A DNA stretch of 64,000 nt from Bacillus vallismortis (GCF_004116955.1 NZ_CP026362.1:598501-662500); one strand, 5' to 3'; counted from the first letter of the stretch, positions 51,000-60,424 are shown. Made by a program: numbers and translations. The notes: generated by a model from the sequence alone, not told the origin.

Positions 51000-52781
51000 A
51001 TGATTCATTTAATGATTATGATGCTTGAAAGGGTAGGGATTATTGTGATTTTGGGGTTTATTCTCGCCCATACGAAGCTTTTTAGACAAGCTTTGCAAAA
51101 TCAGGACGGCTATAAAGGAAAAGCGGTTTTAATCTCTATTTTTTCTCTCTTCAGCATCATCAGCAATTATACAGGCATCGAAATTCAAAAAAATATGATT
51201 GTAAACAATGACTGGGTGTTTGCGATAGATCCGTCGGGTTCTATCGCGAATACCCGTATTTTGGGCGTGGAAATCGGAGGCCTCCTCGGAGGGCCGTTTG
51301 TAGGGGCGGGAATCGGTGTACTGGCGGGGCTGCATCGCTTTTCGCTCGGCGGCAGCACGGCCTTAAGCTGTGCGGTATCATCCGTTTTAGCAGGTGTTCT
51401 TGCAGGCCTGATCGGCAGGTATTTTACGAAGCGCTACCGAATGCCGACACCGCGTATCGCCGCTCTTGTGGGGATCGGCATGGAGACACTGCAAATGGTG
51501 ATTATTTTGCTGATGGCAAAGCCGTTCAGTGACGCTTGGGAGCTTGTCAGCATGATCGGGATCCCGATGATACTCATCAACGGAACAGGCAGTTTTATTT
51601 TCCTGTCGATTATTCAGGCGATCATTCGCAAAGAGGAGCAGGCGAGGGCGCTTGAAACGCACAGAGTGCTGACGATTGCTGACCAGACACTTCCATTTTT
51701 CCGCCAAGGACTAAATGAAAACTCCTGTAAAAGTGTAGCGGCTATTATCCATAGGCTGACCGGAACAGATGCGGTATCTCTCACTGATAATGAGAAGATT
51801 CTCGCGCATGTCGGTGCGGGAATGGATCATCACATCCCATCAAAAAGCTTGATCACCGGCTTGTCCAAAAAGGTGATTAAAACAGGAGAAATCATGAAGG
51901 CCATTTCTCAGGAAGAGATTGAATGCACGCATGCTGAATGTCCTTTGCACGCGGCGATAGTGTTGCCGCTGACATCAAACGGCAACACAATCGGCACCTT
52001 AAAAATGTATTTTAAAAACCCTGCAGGCCTTAGCCAGGTAGAGGAGGAGCTTGCTGAAGGGCTGGCTATGCTGTTTTCGACACAGCTTGAGCTTGGGGAA
52101 GCGGAGCTCCAAAGCAAACTTCTCAAGGATGCTGAAATCAAAGCGCTTCAGGCACAGGTGAATCCGCATTTTTTATTTAATGCGATCAACACGATTTCTG
52201 CATTATGCCGCACAGATGTTGAAAAAACCCGTAAGCTCTTATTGCAGCTCAGTGTATATTTTCGTTCAAACCTTCAAGGGGCCAGACAGCTGCTGATTCC
52301 GCTCTCAAAGGAGCTGAACCATCTTCACGCCTATTTGTCATTAGAACAGGCGCGTTTTCCCGGGAAATATAAGGTTGAGCTCAATATCGACAGCAGGCTG
52401 GAGCAGATTGAAATCCCTCCGTTTGTTTTACAGGTGCTTGTGGAGAACGCGCTTCGGCATGCGTTTCCGAAAAAACAAGACATGTGCAAAGTAACGGTCT
52501 GTGTCTTATCTGATGATTCATTCGTCTATATGAAAGTGATGGATAACGGACGGGGAATTCCGCCGGACGTCCTGCCGGAACTGGGAAAGATGCCGTTTCC
52601 GTCTAAGGAGGGAACCGGTACAGCGCTTTATAACCTGAATCAGCGGCTGACCGGTTTATTCGGACAGCAGGCCGTACTGAATATCAAAAGTGAGGTTCAG
52701 AAAGGGACAGAGGTTTCCTTTCAAGTGCCAATGCAACAGATGAAAGAGGGAGAAAAACATGCTCACGGTGTTAATCGTTGA
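51000..52781 (+). CDS. lytS: Sensor histidine kinase LytS
   Basis: Membrane sensor of the LytS/YehU type, 593 residues. It has the 5TMR-LYT domain (residues 5-205) with several membrane segments and the GxxxGPFVGAGIG segment, a GAF domain (about 225-360), and a histidine kinase domain with the phosphorylated His in QVNPHFLFNAINT near residue 390. An ATPase domain with DNGRGIP follows near residue 520. In B. subtilis LytST senses extracellular pyruvate and switches on pftAB. The ATG at 51000 follows AGGTGA. Confidence 0.94.
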   Translation: MIHLMIMMLERVGIIVILGFILAHTKLFRQALQNQDGYKGKAVLISIFSLFSIISNYTGIEIQKNMIVNNDWVFAIDPSGSIANTRILGVEIGGLLGGPFVGAGIGVLAGLHRFSLGGSTALSCAVSSVLAGVLAGLIGRYFTKRYRMPTPRIAALVGIGMETLQMVIILLMAKPFSDAWELVSMIGIPMILINGTGSFIFLSIIQAIIRKEEQARALETHRVLTIADQTLPFFRQGLNENSCKSVAAIIHRLTGTDAVSLTDNEKILAHVGAGMDHHIPSKSLITGLSKKVIKTGEIMKAISQEEIECTHAECPLHAAIVLPLTSNGNTIGTLKMYFKNPAGLSQVEEELAEGLAMLFSTQLELGEAELQSKLLKDAEIKALQAQVNPHFLFNAINTISALCRTDVEKTRKLLLQLSVYFRSNLQGARQLLIPLSKELNHLHAYLSLEQARFPGKYKVELNIDSRLEQIEIPPFVLQVLVENALRHAFPKKQDMCKVTVCVLSDDSFVYMKVMDNGRGIPPDVLPELGKMPFPSKEGTGTALYNLNQRLTGLFGQQAVLNIKSEVQKGTEVSFQVPMQQMKEGEKHAHGVNR

Positions 52782-53487
52782 TGATGAGATGCTGGCAAGG
52801 GACGAATTGGCTTACTTGCTCAAGCGGGCCAATAAAGAGGAAATGATAATCAATGAAGCGGAAAATATCGAATCTGCTTTTGACCAAATGATGGATCAAA
52901 AACCTGATTTGCTGTTTTTAGACGTAGATTTATCCGGAGAAAACGGTTTTGATATCGCAAAGCGATTGAAGAAAATGAAGCATCCTCCTGCTGTTGTGTT
53001 TGCGACCGCGTATGACCAGTATGCGCTCAAAGCATTTGAGGTGGACGCTCTTGATTATTTAACCAAGCCTTTCGATGAGGAAAGAATTCTACAAACGCTG
53101 AAAAAATATAAAAAAGCCAGTCGGGATATCGTTGAATTGGAACTGAACAGCCATGCCGGCCAGCATAAACTCGCGTTATCTGTTGGAGAATCAATTGTAA
53201 TCGTCGATACGAAAGACGTCATCTATGCCGGAACGGAAGATGGTCATGTCAACGTAAAAACCTTCGAAAATTCTTATACAGTCAGCGATACGCTCGTTGT
53301 CATTGAGAAAAAGCTGCCTGACGCTGATTTTATCCGCGTCCATCGGAGCTTTGTCGTCAATACCGAATATATTAAAGAAATTCAGCCATGGTTTAATTCT
53401 ACATATAATCTAATGATGAAAGACGGATCAAAAATACCGGTCAGCCGGACATACGCAAAGGAATTGAAGAAGCTGCTCCATATTTGA
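52759..53487 (+). CDS. lytT: LytTR-family response regulator LytT
   Basis: Response regulator of 242 residues partnered with LytS. The receiver domain has Asp55 in LFLDVDLSG as the likely phosphorylation site and TKPFDEERI near residue 108. The C-terminal LytTR DNA-binding domain (about 140-240) includes IRVHRSFVVNTEYI. It overlaps lytS by 23 bases. It activates the adjacent pftA-pftB genes in B. subtilis. Confidence 0.95.
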   Translation: MLTVLIVDDEMLARDELAYLLKRANKEEMIINEAENIESAFDQMMDQKPDLLFLDVDLSGENGFDIAKRLKKMKHPPAVVFATAYDQYALKAFEVDALDYLTKPFDEERILQTLKKYKKASRDIVELELNSHAGQHKLALSVGESIVIVDTKDVIYAGTEDGHVNVKTFENSYTVSDTLVVIEKKLPDADFIRVHRSFVVNTEYIKEIQPWFNSTYNLMMKDGSKIPVSRTYAKELKKLLHI

Positions 53488-53553
53488 TGGGCGGCTTTTT
53501 GCATTTCAGCCATTTGATTCTGCAACTCAGTCCCGTAATTCGGCATGTTATCT

Positions 53554-53590
53554 TGTAAGCGCTTCATAATGAGGTGTTCTTATTTATAAT
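53554..53590 (+). promoter_or_regulatory. pftAB promoter region with a cre-like site
   Basis: TGTAAGCGCTTCAT (53554-53567) shares the CcpA cre core and overlaps where the -35 should be; TATAAT is at 53585-53590. Lack of a good -35 fits a promoter that needs LytT. CcpA repression of pftAB is reported in B. subtilis. Confidence 0.6.
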
Positions 53591-53620
53591 GAGGGTACCA
53601 AAGAGAAAGAGGTGAAGAAA

Positions 53621-54061
53621 ATGAGTGCTAAAAAAGTGTACGGGTTTTTAACACAAGCATTTATTTTTGCCGTCATTATGCTGATTTCGAATATGATTGC
53701 TGCTATTGTCCCAATACCTATCCCGGCATCGGTTGTAGGGTTGGCCTTATTATTTCTTCTATTATGTTTGAAAGTGATTAAACTGGAACAAGTGGAAACG
53801 CTCGGAACGTCTTTAACCTCTTTGATCGGATTTTTATTTGTCCCGTCAGGCATATCTGTTATGAATTCGCTCGGTGTCATGCAGCAATACGGCCTGCAAA
53901 TTGTCCTTGTCATACTGCTTGCAACGATCATTTTGCTAGGGGCTACAGGATTGTTTTCTCAGCTGATTCTTTCGCTGAGCGGAAAACGCAAATCCGCAGC
54001 GGACATGAAAACAAAACCAGTGCAAAATCCCCAGAACAATAACGAACTCGTTCACCATTAA
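53621..54061 (+). CDS. pftA: Pyruvate transporter subunit PftA (LrgA family)
   Basis: Holin-like membrane protein of 146 residues with four hydrophobic segments (about 9-30, 33-50, 65-85 and 92-115), of the LrgA/CidA family. With PftB it forms a facilitated transporter for pyruvate in B. subtilis. The ATG at 53621 follows AGAGGTGAAG; the frame's earlier GTG is part of that site. It was named ysbA. Confidence 0.93.
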   Translation: MSAKKVYGFLTQAFIFAVIMLISNMIAAIVPIPIPASVVGLALLFLLLCLKVIKLEQVETLGTSLTSLIGFLFVPSGISVMNSLGVMQQYGLQIVLVILLATIILLGATGLFSQLILSLSGKRKSAADMKTKPVQNPQNNNELVHH

Positions 54062-54081
54062 GGAAACAGGAGGTTCATCAG

Positions 54082-54777
54082 ATGGAAAGCACAATGAGTC
54101 CTTATTTCGGAATTGTCGTATCACTGGCTGCATTCGGCATCGGCACCTTTTTATTTAAGAAAACGAAAGGCTTCTTCCTTTTCACGCCTTTGTTTGTTGC
54201 TATGGTGCTAGGGATTACATTTTTAAAAATCGGCGGTTTTTCCTACGCGGACTATAATAACGGGGGAGAGATCATTAAGTTTTTCCTTGAACCGGCGACG
54301 ATCGCTTTTGCCATTCCTCTGTACAAACAAAGAGATAAGCTGAAAAAATACTGGTGGCAAATCATGTCCTCCATTATTGCCGGCTCTATCTGCTCTGTCA
54401 CGATTGTTTATTTGCTCGCAAAAGGCATTCACCTCGATGCGGCCGTGATGAAAAGCATGCTTCCGCAGGCGGCTACAACGGCGATTGCGCTTCCTCTATC
54501 AAAAGACATCGGAGGCATCAGCAATATCACAGCTTTCGCGGTCATCTTTAACGCTGTTATTGTTTATGCGCTCGGAGCATTGTTCTTGAAGGTGTTTAAA
54601 GTAAAGAATCCAATTTCTAAAGGATTGGCTCTTGGTACGTCCGGACATGCACTCGGTGTAGCCGTCGGGATCGAGATGGGAGAAGTCGAAGCAGCGATGG
54701 CAAGTATTGCGGTTGTTGTAGTTGGAGTGGTAACGGTTCTGGTCATTCCTGTGTTCGTGCAGCTGATCGGAGGATAA
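54082..54777 (+). CDS. pftB: Pyruvate transporter subunit PftB (LrgB family)
   Basis: Membrane partner of PftA, 231 residues, with about six hydrophobic segments and the family signature around [23 protein letters not shown]-type sequence near residues 185-210. RBS AGGAGG. Formerly ysbB. The operon ends in a terminator shared with the convergent lipoprotein gene. Confidence 0.93.
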   Translation: MESTMSPYFGIVVSLAAFGIGTFLFKKTKGFFLFTPLFVAMVLGITFLKIGGFSYADYNNGGEIIKFFLEPATIAFAIPLYKQRDKLKKYWWQIMSSIIAGSICSVTIVYLLAKGIHLDAAVMKSMLPQAATTAIALPLSKDIGGISNITAFAVIFNAVIVYALGALFLKVFKVKNPISKGLALGTSGHALGVAVGIEMGEVEAAMASIAVVVVGVVTVLVIPVFVQLIGG

Positions 54778-54778
54778 G

Positions 54779-54808
54779 CCAAGGCCCGCGGCCTTGGGTT
54801 TTTCTTTT
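54779..54808. terminator. Terminator between pftB and the lipoprotein gene
   Basis: CCAAGGCC / GGCCTTGG around CGC, with TTTTTCTTTT on the plus strand. Confidence 0.85.
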
Positions 54809-55446
54809 AAGGTGCGTCTTCGGGATCGATATATCCTTGTTTAATGCCCCATTCCACTTGATCGTCATGCCACTTTTTTCGCTCTTCATAACCATAGCCG
54901 TCGTTATCAGGAAGCTCTGGTGCCGGCTGTTGAATGGTATCATCTGTCTGGTTTGAAGAAGACGGTGCATGTTGGCTATTAGAGGAGCGTGTCGCGGATT
55001 GCTGCCGTTGTGCCTGCGCTTCCCGCTCTTTTTGTCTTTGCTGCCTGCCGCTGTCTTTCGAGCTCAACTTGTCTTTCCGCTTCCGCTAACCGCTGTCTCT
55101 CCGCTGCCGCCTGCTGTTCTGCCAATCTCTGTCTTTCCGCCTCTTCCTCTTGCTGTTTCTTTCGTTTCGCCTCTCGCTCTTTCTCACGTTTTTTCGCGGC
55201 CGCGATTTGTCTTTGTTTCTCTGCCTTTTCTTTTGCTTTCCGCTTTCCTAATTCAGCAGCGAGCGGACTTTCAAATGTCCTTTCCAATGAAACAGGTTTT
55301 AGTTTTTTCAGCTCTTTTTCTAGCTGCTCTTGATGAAACGGGGTTGTCTTAACATCTGCCATTTTTGGTTCGGCAGATGTGCTGCTATTCGAGCAACCGG
55401 TTACTATCAATGTGAAAAATAAAGCAAGCTGTATCGGTTTGTTCAT
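54807..55446 (-). pseudogene. yscB: Frameshifted charge-rich lipoprotein gene (yscB-like)
   Basis: Frame one starts at 55446 with a lipoprotein signal (lipobox VTGC, Cys18) and a long Glu/Arg/Lys/Gln coiled-coil region, and stops at 54979. Frame two continues the same QRQKEREAQAQRQQ pattern and ends with GYGYEERKKWHDDQVEWGIKQ. Dropping one base in the five-T run at about 55029-55033 fuses the two into 212 residues. It is either a pseudogene, a phase-variable gene or a sequencing error. The symbol comes from position next to ysbB. Confidence 0.78.
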
Positions 55447-55668
55447 ATGTCGGGCTCCTTTCCACTTCTTATATCGGCAGTGTTAACTTTATTTCCTGAA
55501 AGTTACTGGGTAAGAGGGCAGTAAATCAGCTATTTTAGTATTTCAGGGGATTGGTCATGGTGCATCGCAAGGGCTGAACGCAAGTTTATTCAATAGGACA
55601 TGGTGCACGGCTGAGCGGATCAGAAGCTTTGCATTCTGGATGAGGATGAAAGATTTTCTTTTTCTCTC

Positions 55669-55697
55669 TTGCGCTCATAGAAAACCCATGTTACAAT
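55669..55697 (+). promoter_or_regulatory. Candidate upstream promoter of the infC operon
   Basis: TTGCGC (55669-55674), 17 bases, TACAAT (55692-55697). The region 55447-55668 before it shows no gene; it contains the yscB promoter side and a 9-base direct repeat CATGGTGCA. Confidence 0.4.
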
Positions 55698-55724
55698 GAA
55701 AAAGTTGTTCCGGAGAAGTCGTCC

Positions 55725-55753
55725 TTGACTAAAGATCCGGCATTGTGTAGAAT
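55725..55753 (+). promoter_or_regulatory. Main SigA promoter of infC-rpmI-rplT
   Basis: TTGACT (55725-55730), 17 bases, TAGAAT (55748-55753), giving a leader of about 200 bases. Confidence 0.8.
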
Positions 55754-55759
55754 AGTTAT

Positions 55760-55900
55760 TGAATTGAATATAAATCACAAGCAGAAGCACCCGCTTCTCA
55801 CCTGATTGACACACGCATGTAGTTGGCAGGTTGACCGTACATTTTTATTGATACAGATGTTCGTAGTGTGGGTGTTTTATAATGCCCGCACTTTTTGTTT
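55760..55900 (+). ncRNA. L20 leader (ribosomal protein autoregulation)
   Basis: The leader contains CACCCGCTTCTCACC pairing potential and ends in a Rho-independent terminator (GTGTGGGT / GCCCGCAC with TTTTTG, about 55868-55898) well before infC. In B. subtilis ribosomal protein L20 binds this leader and promotes early termination. The position and terminator fit; the L20-binding fold was not modelled. Confidence 0.8.
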
Positions 55901-55961
55901 GCCTGCAGAATGCAGTCAAAATGAGTTGTGAATCAATTCGAAGAAACTATGGAGGTGGCTC

Positions 55962-56483
55962 ATTATTAGCAAAGATCAATTGGTTAATGAGGGTATCCGT
56001 GCACGTGAGGTCCGTCTAATCGGACAAAATGGCGACCAGCTTGGAATCAAGTCCCGTCAGGAAGCACTTGAAATCGCCGGCCGCGCAAATCTTGACCTTG
56101 TGTTAGTTGCAGCGAATGCAAAACCGCCTGTATGCCGCATTATGGACTACGGTAAGTTCCGATTCGAGCAGCAGAAAAAGGACAAAGAAGCACGCAAAAA
56201 TCAAAAAATCATTAACTTAAAAGAAGTTAGATTAAGTCCGACAATCGATGAGCATGACTTTAATACGAAATTGCGAAATGCGATTAAATTCCTTGAAAAA
56301 GGCGATAAAGTGAAAGCTTCTATCCGCTTTAAAGGACGCGCAATCACTCATAAAGAAATCGGCCAGCGTGTGTTAGACCGTTTTTCTGAAGCTTGTGCTG
56401 ACGTTGCGACTGTCGAAACAAAACCAAAAATGGACGGCCGCAGCATGTTCTTAATGCTCGCGCCGAAAAACGAAAAGCAATAA
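55962..56483 (+). CDS. infC: Translation initiation factor IF-3
   Basis: Binds the 30S subunit and controls start-codon selection. The product of 173 residues has the N-terminal domain ([18 protein letters not shown]) and the C-terminal domain from about residue 85. The frame has no ATG, GTG or TTG at the right place; ATT at 55962, 5 bases after GGAGGTG, gives the expected N terminus. An ATT start is the known autoregulatory feature of infC, because IF-3 discriminates against it. Confidence 0.93.
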   Translation: MISKDQLVNEGIRAREVRLIGQNGDQLGIKSRQEALEIAGRANLDLVLVAANAKPPVCRIMDYGKFRFEQQKKDKEARKNQKIINLKEVRLSPTIDEHDFNTKLRNAIKFLEKGDKVKASIRFKGRAITHKEIGQRVLDRFSEACADVATVETKPKMDGRSMFLMLAPKNEKQ

Positions 56484-56696
<213 letters not shown>

Positions 56697-56715
56697 TCGG
56701 ACAAGGAACAATTAG

Positions 56716-57087
<372 letters not shown>

Positions 57088-57095
57088 TCACATAG

Positions 57096-57124
57096 AGCCG
57101 CTCTCCAGCAGAGCGGCTTTTTTA
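57096..57124 (+). terminator. Terminator after rplT
   Basis: AGCCGCTCT / AGAGCGGCT with a CCAGC loop and a run of seven T. Confidence 0.95.
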
Positions 57125-57141
57125 TATAAAGGATGAGAAAC

Positions 57142-57411
57142 ATGGGTATTGCTGTTTATTTGGTGCTGATCAATCTGTGCGGTTTTTGGGTGATGGGCGC
57201 TGACAAACGAAGAGCGCAGCAGCACAAATGGAGAATTTCTGAAGACAGTCTGTGGCTGATAGCGATCGTGTTTGGAGCTCTCGGTGTCTGGCTTGGCATG
57301 CAAACCTTCAGACATAAAACGAAGCACGCCTCTTTTAAGTACGGAGTCCCGCTTCTTCTGGTCATTGAAGCGATCTTGATCGGCATTTATTACAGCCCGT
57401 TTGATTTATAA
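57142..57411 (+). CDS. ysdA: DUF1294 membrane protein YsdA
   Basis: An 89-residue protein with three hydrophobic segments (about 3-17, 36-52 and 66-82) and the DUF1294 signature MGADKRRAQQHKWRISE. The ATG at 57142 fits AAGGATGAG; the ATG three codons earlier would leave no spacing. Function unknown. Confidence 0.88.
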   Translation: MGIAVYLVLINLCGFWVMGADKRRAQQHKWRISEDSLWLIAIVFGALGVWLGMQTFRHKTKHASFKYGVPLLLVIEAILIGIYYSPFDL

Positions 57412-57449
57412 AAAGCAGAAAAGCGTTTTAGCGCTCTTCTGCTTTTTTT
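57411..57449. terminator. Bidirectional terminator between ysdA and ysdB
   Basis: AAAAGCAGAA-AGCG pairs with CGCT-TTCTGCTTTT, T run on the plus strand and A run on the other. Confidence 0.9.
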
Positions 57450-57820
57450 GTGAATTTAATGGGCTGGTCCCAGTCAATTTTGCAATTCGGATATCGTTCC
57501 AGCACTTTTTCTTCAATGTTCTTGAAATCTTTTACAGAGAAATGCTTCAGCTTCTCAGGAGATTCTGTCCAAACAAAAATGGTATGGATAAACAGCGGAT
57601 GATCTTTGGAAGGAATATGCTTTTCTCCCTCAAAAAGCACGCCTTTATACGTTAGTTGAAAGTTCTTTCGGGCATTGTTCTGTTCATCGATAATATAAAA
57701 AAGTTCTTTTGATTGGGCCAGTTTGAGCCTTCTCTTTGGACTGGCGACATATTTGACTGCAGCATAAATACAATAAGCAAAAAGTGCAAGCAATATCAGT
57801 CTTAGAACCATGGTAAACAT
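57428..57820 (-). CDS. ysdB: SigW-regulated membrane-anchored protein YsdB
   Basis: A 130-residue protein with one N-terminal membrane segment (about residues 3-22) and a soluble remainder. GGGAGG lies 12 bases before the ATG on the minus strand, so the ATG three codons further in is an alternative. A SigW-type promoter lies upstream, which suggests a role in envelope stress. Molecular function unknown. Confidence 0.87.
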   Translation of the reverse strand: MFTMVLRLILLALFAYCIYAAVKYVASPKRRLKLAQSKELFYIIDEQNNARKNFQLTYKGVLFEGEKHIPSKDHPLFIHTIFVWTESPEKLKHFSVKDFKNIEEKVLERYPNCKIDWDQPIKFTKKAEER

Positions 57821-57860
57821 TGGGTGAAGGCACCTCCCTTATTGTGATGATCTGATGTAA

Positions 57861-57886
57861 TACGAAGAGAACAGAAAAAGGTTTCA
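57861..57886 (-). promoter_or_regulatory. SigW-type promoter of ysdB
   Basis: On the minus strand TGAAAC, 16 bases, CGTA is an exact SigW consensus, about 40 bases before ysdB. ysdB is a known SigW regulon member. Confidence 0.88.
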
Positions 57887-58002
57887 CTTTTTTAAAAGAA
57901 AAGTTCTAAAAACATATACCCGATTTTCAAGTGAAATAGTCGTATGGTTAGCGTCAGGTTTTGTATAATAAGAATGCAGGACAAGAAGGAGGTTTTTGGA
58001 AC

Positions 58003-59088
58003 ATGGCAAAATTAGATGAACAACTGACCATGCTGAAAGATTTAACAGATGCAAAAGGCATACCGGGCAATGAAAGAGAAGTAAGGCAAGTGATGAAATC
58101 ATACATAGAACCATTTGCTGATGAGGTAACTACGGATCGGCTGGGCAGTTTAATTGCCAAAAAAACAGGTGTGGAGAACGGCCCGAAAATTATGATTGCC
58201 GGGCATTTGGATGAAGTCGGCTTTATGGTGACACAAATCACTGATAAAGGCTTTATCCGTTTCCAAACTGTTGGCGGCTGGTGGGCTCAGGTAATGCTGG
58301 CCCAGCGTGTCACCATCGTGACAAAAAAAGGGGAAATCACAGGGGTTATCGGCTCAAAGCCGCCTCATATTTTATCTCCTGAAGCGAGAAAAAAATCAGT
58401 GGAAATAAAAGAGATGTTTATTGATATCGGCGCTTCAAGCCGAGAAGAAGCCTTGGAATGGGGCGTGCTTCCGGGAGATATGATCGTTCCTCATTTTGAA
58501 TTTACAGTCATGAACAATGAAAAATTCCTCTTGGCGAAGGCGTGGGACAACCGCATCGGCTGTGCGATTGCCATTGATGTGTTAAGAAATTTACAAAACA
58601 CAGGCCATCCAAACATTGTGTATGGCGTGGGTACCGTGCAGGAAGAAGTCGGCCTGAGAGGGGCGAAAACAGCAGCTTACACCATTCAGCCTGATATTGC
58701 GTTTGGTGTTGATGTAGGAATAGCAGGGGACACACCTGGGATTTCTGAGAAAGAAGCGCAAAGTAAAATGGGCGAAGGGCCGCAGATTATCGTATACGAT
58801 GCATCCATGGTTTCTCACAAAGGTTTGCGGGATGTCGTTGTCGCTACGGCGGAGGAAGCTGGCATTCCGTACCAATTTGATGCCATTGCCGGCGGCGGAA
58901 CGGATTCGGGAGCCATCCATTTGACGGCAAATGGTGTTCCTGCGCTGTCCATTACCATTGCAACCCGCTACATTCATACACACGCGGCTATGCTGCATCG
59001 TGATGATTATGAAAATGCGGTCAAATTAATTACAGAAGTGATTAAAAAATTAGACCGAAAGACAGTTGACCAAATCACATACGAATAA
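58003..59088 (+). CDS. ysdC: M42 family glutamyl/leucyl aminopeptidase YsdC
   Basis: Metallopeptidase of 361 residues in family M42, usually forming large tetrahedral shells that trim peptides. Metal ligands and catalytic residues are seen in AGHLDEVGF near residue 68, [10 protein letters not shown] near residue 181, the EE pair in [11 protein letters not shown] near residue 215 and [10 protein letters not shown] near residue 305. A TATAAT at 57964-57969 may be its -10. The ATG at 58003 follows AAGGAGG. Confidence 0.93.
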   Translation: MAKLDEQLTMLKDLTDAKGIPGNEREVRQVMKSYIEPFADEVTTDRLGSLIAKKTGVENGPKIMIAGHLDEVGFMVTQITDKGFIRFQTVGGWWAQVMLAQRVTIVTKKGEITGVIGSKPPHILSPEARKKSVEIKEMFIDIGASSREEALEWGVLPGDMIVPHFEFTVMNNEKFLLAKAWDNRIGCAIAIDVLRNLQNTGHPNIVYGVGTVQEEVGLRGAKTAAYTIQPDIAFGVDVGIAGDTPGISEKEAQSKMGEGPQIIVYDASMVSHKGLRDVVVATAEEAGIPYQFDAIAGGGTDSGAIHLTANGVPALSITIATRYIHTHAAMLHRDDYENAVKLITEVIKKLDRKTVDQITYE

Positions 59089-59096
59089 AAATCATC

Positions 59097-59130
59097 AGAA
59101 TCCGCTATAAAAGGCGGATTCTATTTTTTT
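59097..59130 (+). terminator. Terminator after ysdC
   Basis: AGAATCCGC / GCGGATTCT with a T tract; its T tract abuts the abnA operator. Confidence 0.93.
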
Positions 59131-59162
59131 GTCTGTACAAATTCAATAAGCAGCCCTACAAT
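59128..59162 (+). promoter_or_regulatory. abnA promoter overlapped by an AraR-like operator
   Basis: TGTACA (59134-59139), 17 bases, TACAAT (59157-59162). TTTGTCTGTACAAAT at 59128-59142 closely matches the AraR palindrome ATTTGTACGTACAAAT and covers the -35, so AraR would block polymerase without arabinose. Confidence 0.7.
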
Positions 59163-59170
59163 AAGGATAT

Positions 59171-59217
59171 ATATAGAAAATATGTGCTAGTCTGGAGGTT
59201 AGACAAGTTTTCTATAT
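59171..59217 (+). other. 5'-terminal stem-loop in the abnA leader
   Basis: A perfect 10-bp outer stem (59171-59180 with 59208-59217) encloses an inner GTCT / AGAC stem whose 7-base loop is GGAGGTT. The predicted transcript begins near 59169, so the hairpin is at the 5' end. It resembles mRNA-stabilising leader hairpins of secreted-enzyme genes; that role is inferred. Confidence 0.6.
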
Positions 59218-59243
59218 CTCAAAAAAAGGGGGATTTGAAGAAC

Positions 59244-60212
59244 ATGAAAAAGAAAGCGTTTTCTGGGTTATTGCGTTTTTCTTGTGCAGCTTTAACAGCT
59301 GGTGCTTTAATGTTGTCCGCTTTACCGGCATCAGCGGCTTTTTGGGGGGCATCGAATGAGCTTCTGCATGATCCGACGATGGCAAAGGAAGGAAATACTT
59401 GGTATGCCTTCGGGACAGGGCTTGCAGAGGAAAACGGACTTCGTGTACTGAAAGCGGACAGCAACGGGGTATGGAGAGTTCAAAAATCCATTTTCACCAG
59501 TCCTTTATCATGGTGGCGCCAATACGTGCCTCATTTCGAACGAAACCAATGGGCTCCGGATGTGTCATATTACAACGGAAAGTACTGGCTTTACTATTCG
59601 GTTTCTTCGTTTGGAAGCAATACCTCTTTAATTGGCCTTGCTTCAGCTACTAATCTCAGTTCGGGCAACTGGAAGGATGAAGGGCTAGTTACTCGGTCAA
59701 CAAGTGCCAATAATTATAATGCCATTGATCCTGAGTTAACCATTGATAAAGATGGAAACCCTTGGCTTGCATTCGGTTCATTTTGGGGCGGAATTAAATT
59801 AACAAAATTAAATAAGTCTACGATGAAACCAACCGGTTCATTATATTCAATAGCAGCCAGACCAAATAACGGCGGCGCACTGGAAGCCCCTACATTAACA
59901 TACCATAATGGCTACTATTACTTAATGGTTTCATTCGATAAATGCTGTGAAGGCGTAAATAGTACGTACAAAATTGCTTATGGCAGATCGAAAAATATTA
60001 CAGGTCCTTATGTAGACAGAAGCGGTAGAAGCATGATGGATGGAGGAGGTACGATTCTTGATGCCGGCAACGAACAGTGGAAAGGGCCGGGCGGACAGGA
60101 TATCGTAAACGGGAACATACTCGTGCGTCATGCTTATGACGCAAAAGACAACGGAACTCCAAAGATGTTAATCAATGATTTGAATTGGAGCTCAGGCTGG
60201 CCGTCTTATTAA
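59244..60212 (+). CDS. abnA: Secreted endo-1,5-alpha-L-arabinanase
   Basis: Glycoside hydrolase family 43 enzyme that cuts the arabinan side chains of pectin outside the cell. The 322 residues begin with a Sec signal peptide (positive KKK start, hydrophobic core, ASA cleavage site near residue 32). The five-blade propeller's catalytic acids are in LLHDPTM near residue 42, NAIDPELT near residue 165 and ALEAPTLTY near residue 213. AGGGGG lies about 11 bases before the ATG. It feeds the arabinose operon that follows. Confidence 0.95.
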   Translation: MKKKAFSGLLRFSCAALTAGALMLSALPASAAFWGASNELLHDPTMAKEGNTWYAFGTGLAEENGLRVLKADSNGVWRVQKSIFTSPLSWWRQYVPHFERNQWAPDVSYYNGKYWLYYSVSSFGSNTSLIGLASATNLSSGNWKDEGLVTRSTSANNYNAIDPELTIDKDGNPWLAFGSFWGGIKLTKLNKSTMKPTGSLYSIAARPNNGGALEAPTLTYHNGYYYLMVSFDKCCEGVNSTYKIAYGRSKNITGPYVDRSGRSMMDGGGTILDAGNEQWKGPGGQDIVNGNILVRHAYDAKDNGTPKMLINDLNWSSGWPSY

Positions 60213-60249
60213 GATAAAGCCATTCGTTCACATCTTATTCTCTTTGTTT

Positions 60250-60275
60250 AGCCCTGATACATCAGGGCTTTTTCT
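60250..60275 (+). terminator. Terminator after abnA
   Basis: AGCCCTGAT / ATCAGGGCT with a two-base loop, followed by T. Confidence 0.93.
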
Positions 60276-60391
60276 AATGGGAAGCGGAATCGGAAGATGA
60301 ATTGACGGAGCAATCTAAATGTAAGAACACGTTTTTTTACCTGAAAACCTTGTAACCAATCATTTCTTTTTGTAAAAGAATACAAAAATGA

Positions 60392-60420
60392 TTGACAGTA
60401 AATAAACCTACTAATATAAT
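60392..60420 (+). promoter_or_regulatory. Strong SigA promoter of the araABD operon
   Basis: Perfect TTGACA (60392-60397), 17 bases, perfect TATAAT (60415-60420). A consensus promoter fits an operon held down by a repressor. The region 60276-60391 has no other recognisable element. Confidence 0.93.
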
Positions 60421-60424
60421 GAAG

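Noticed and set aside
53621-54777. pftA-pftB as holin/antiholin lysis genes (LrgAB-like)
   Set aside because: The family was first linked to lysis, but in Bacillus these genes next to lytST are established as a pyruvate transporter.
54969-55352. Plus-strand hydrophobic frames (127 and 114 codons) opposite the lipoprotein gene
   Set aside because: Leu/Ser/Ala-rich mirror of a Glu/Arg/Gln-rich repeat on the other strand; a compositional artefact and not a membrane protein gene.
55620-55814. Minus-strand frame of 64 codons upstream of infC
   Set aside because: It runs against the infC promoters and leader, lacks a binding site and has no family resemblance.
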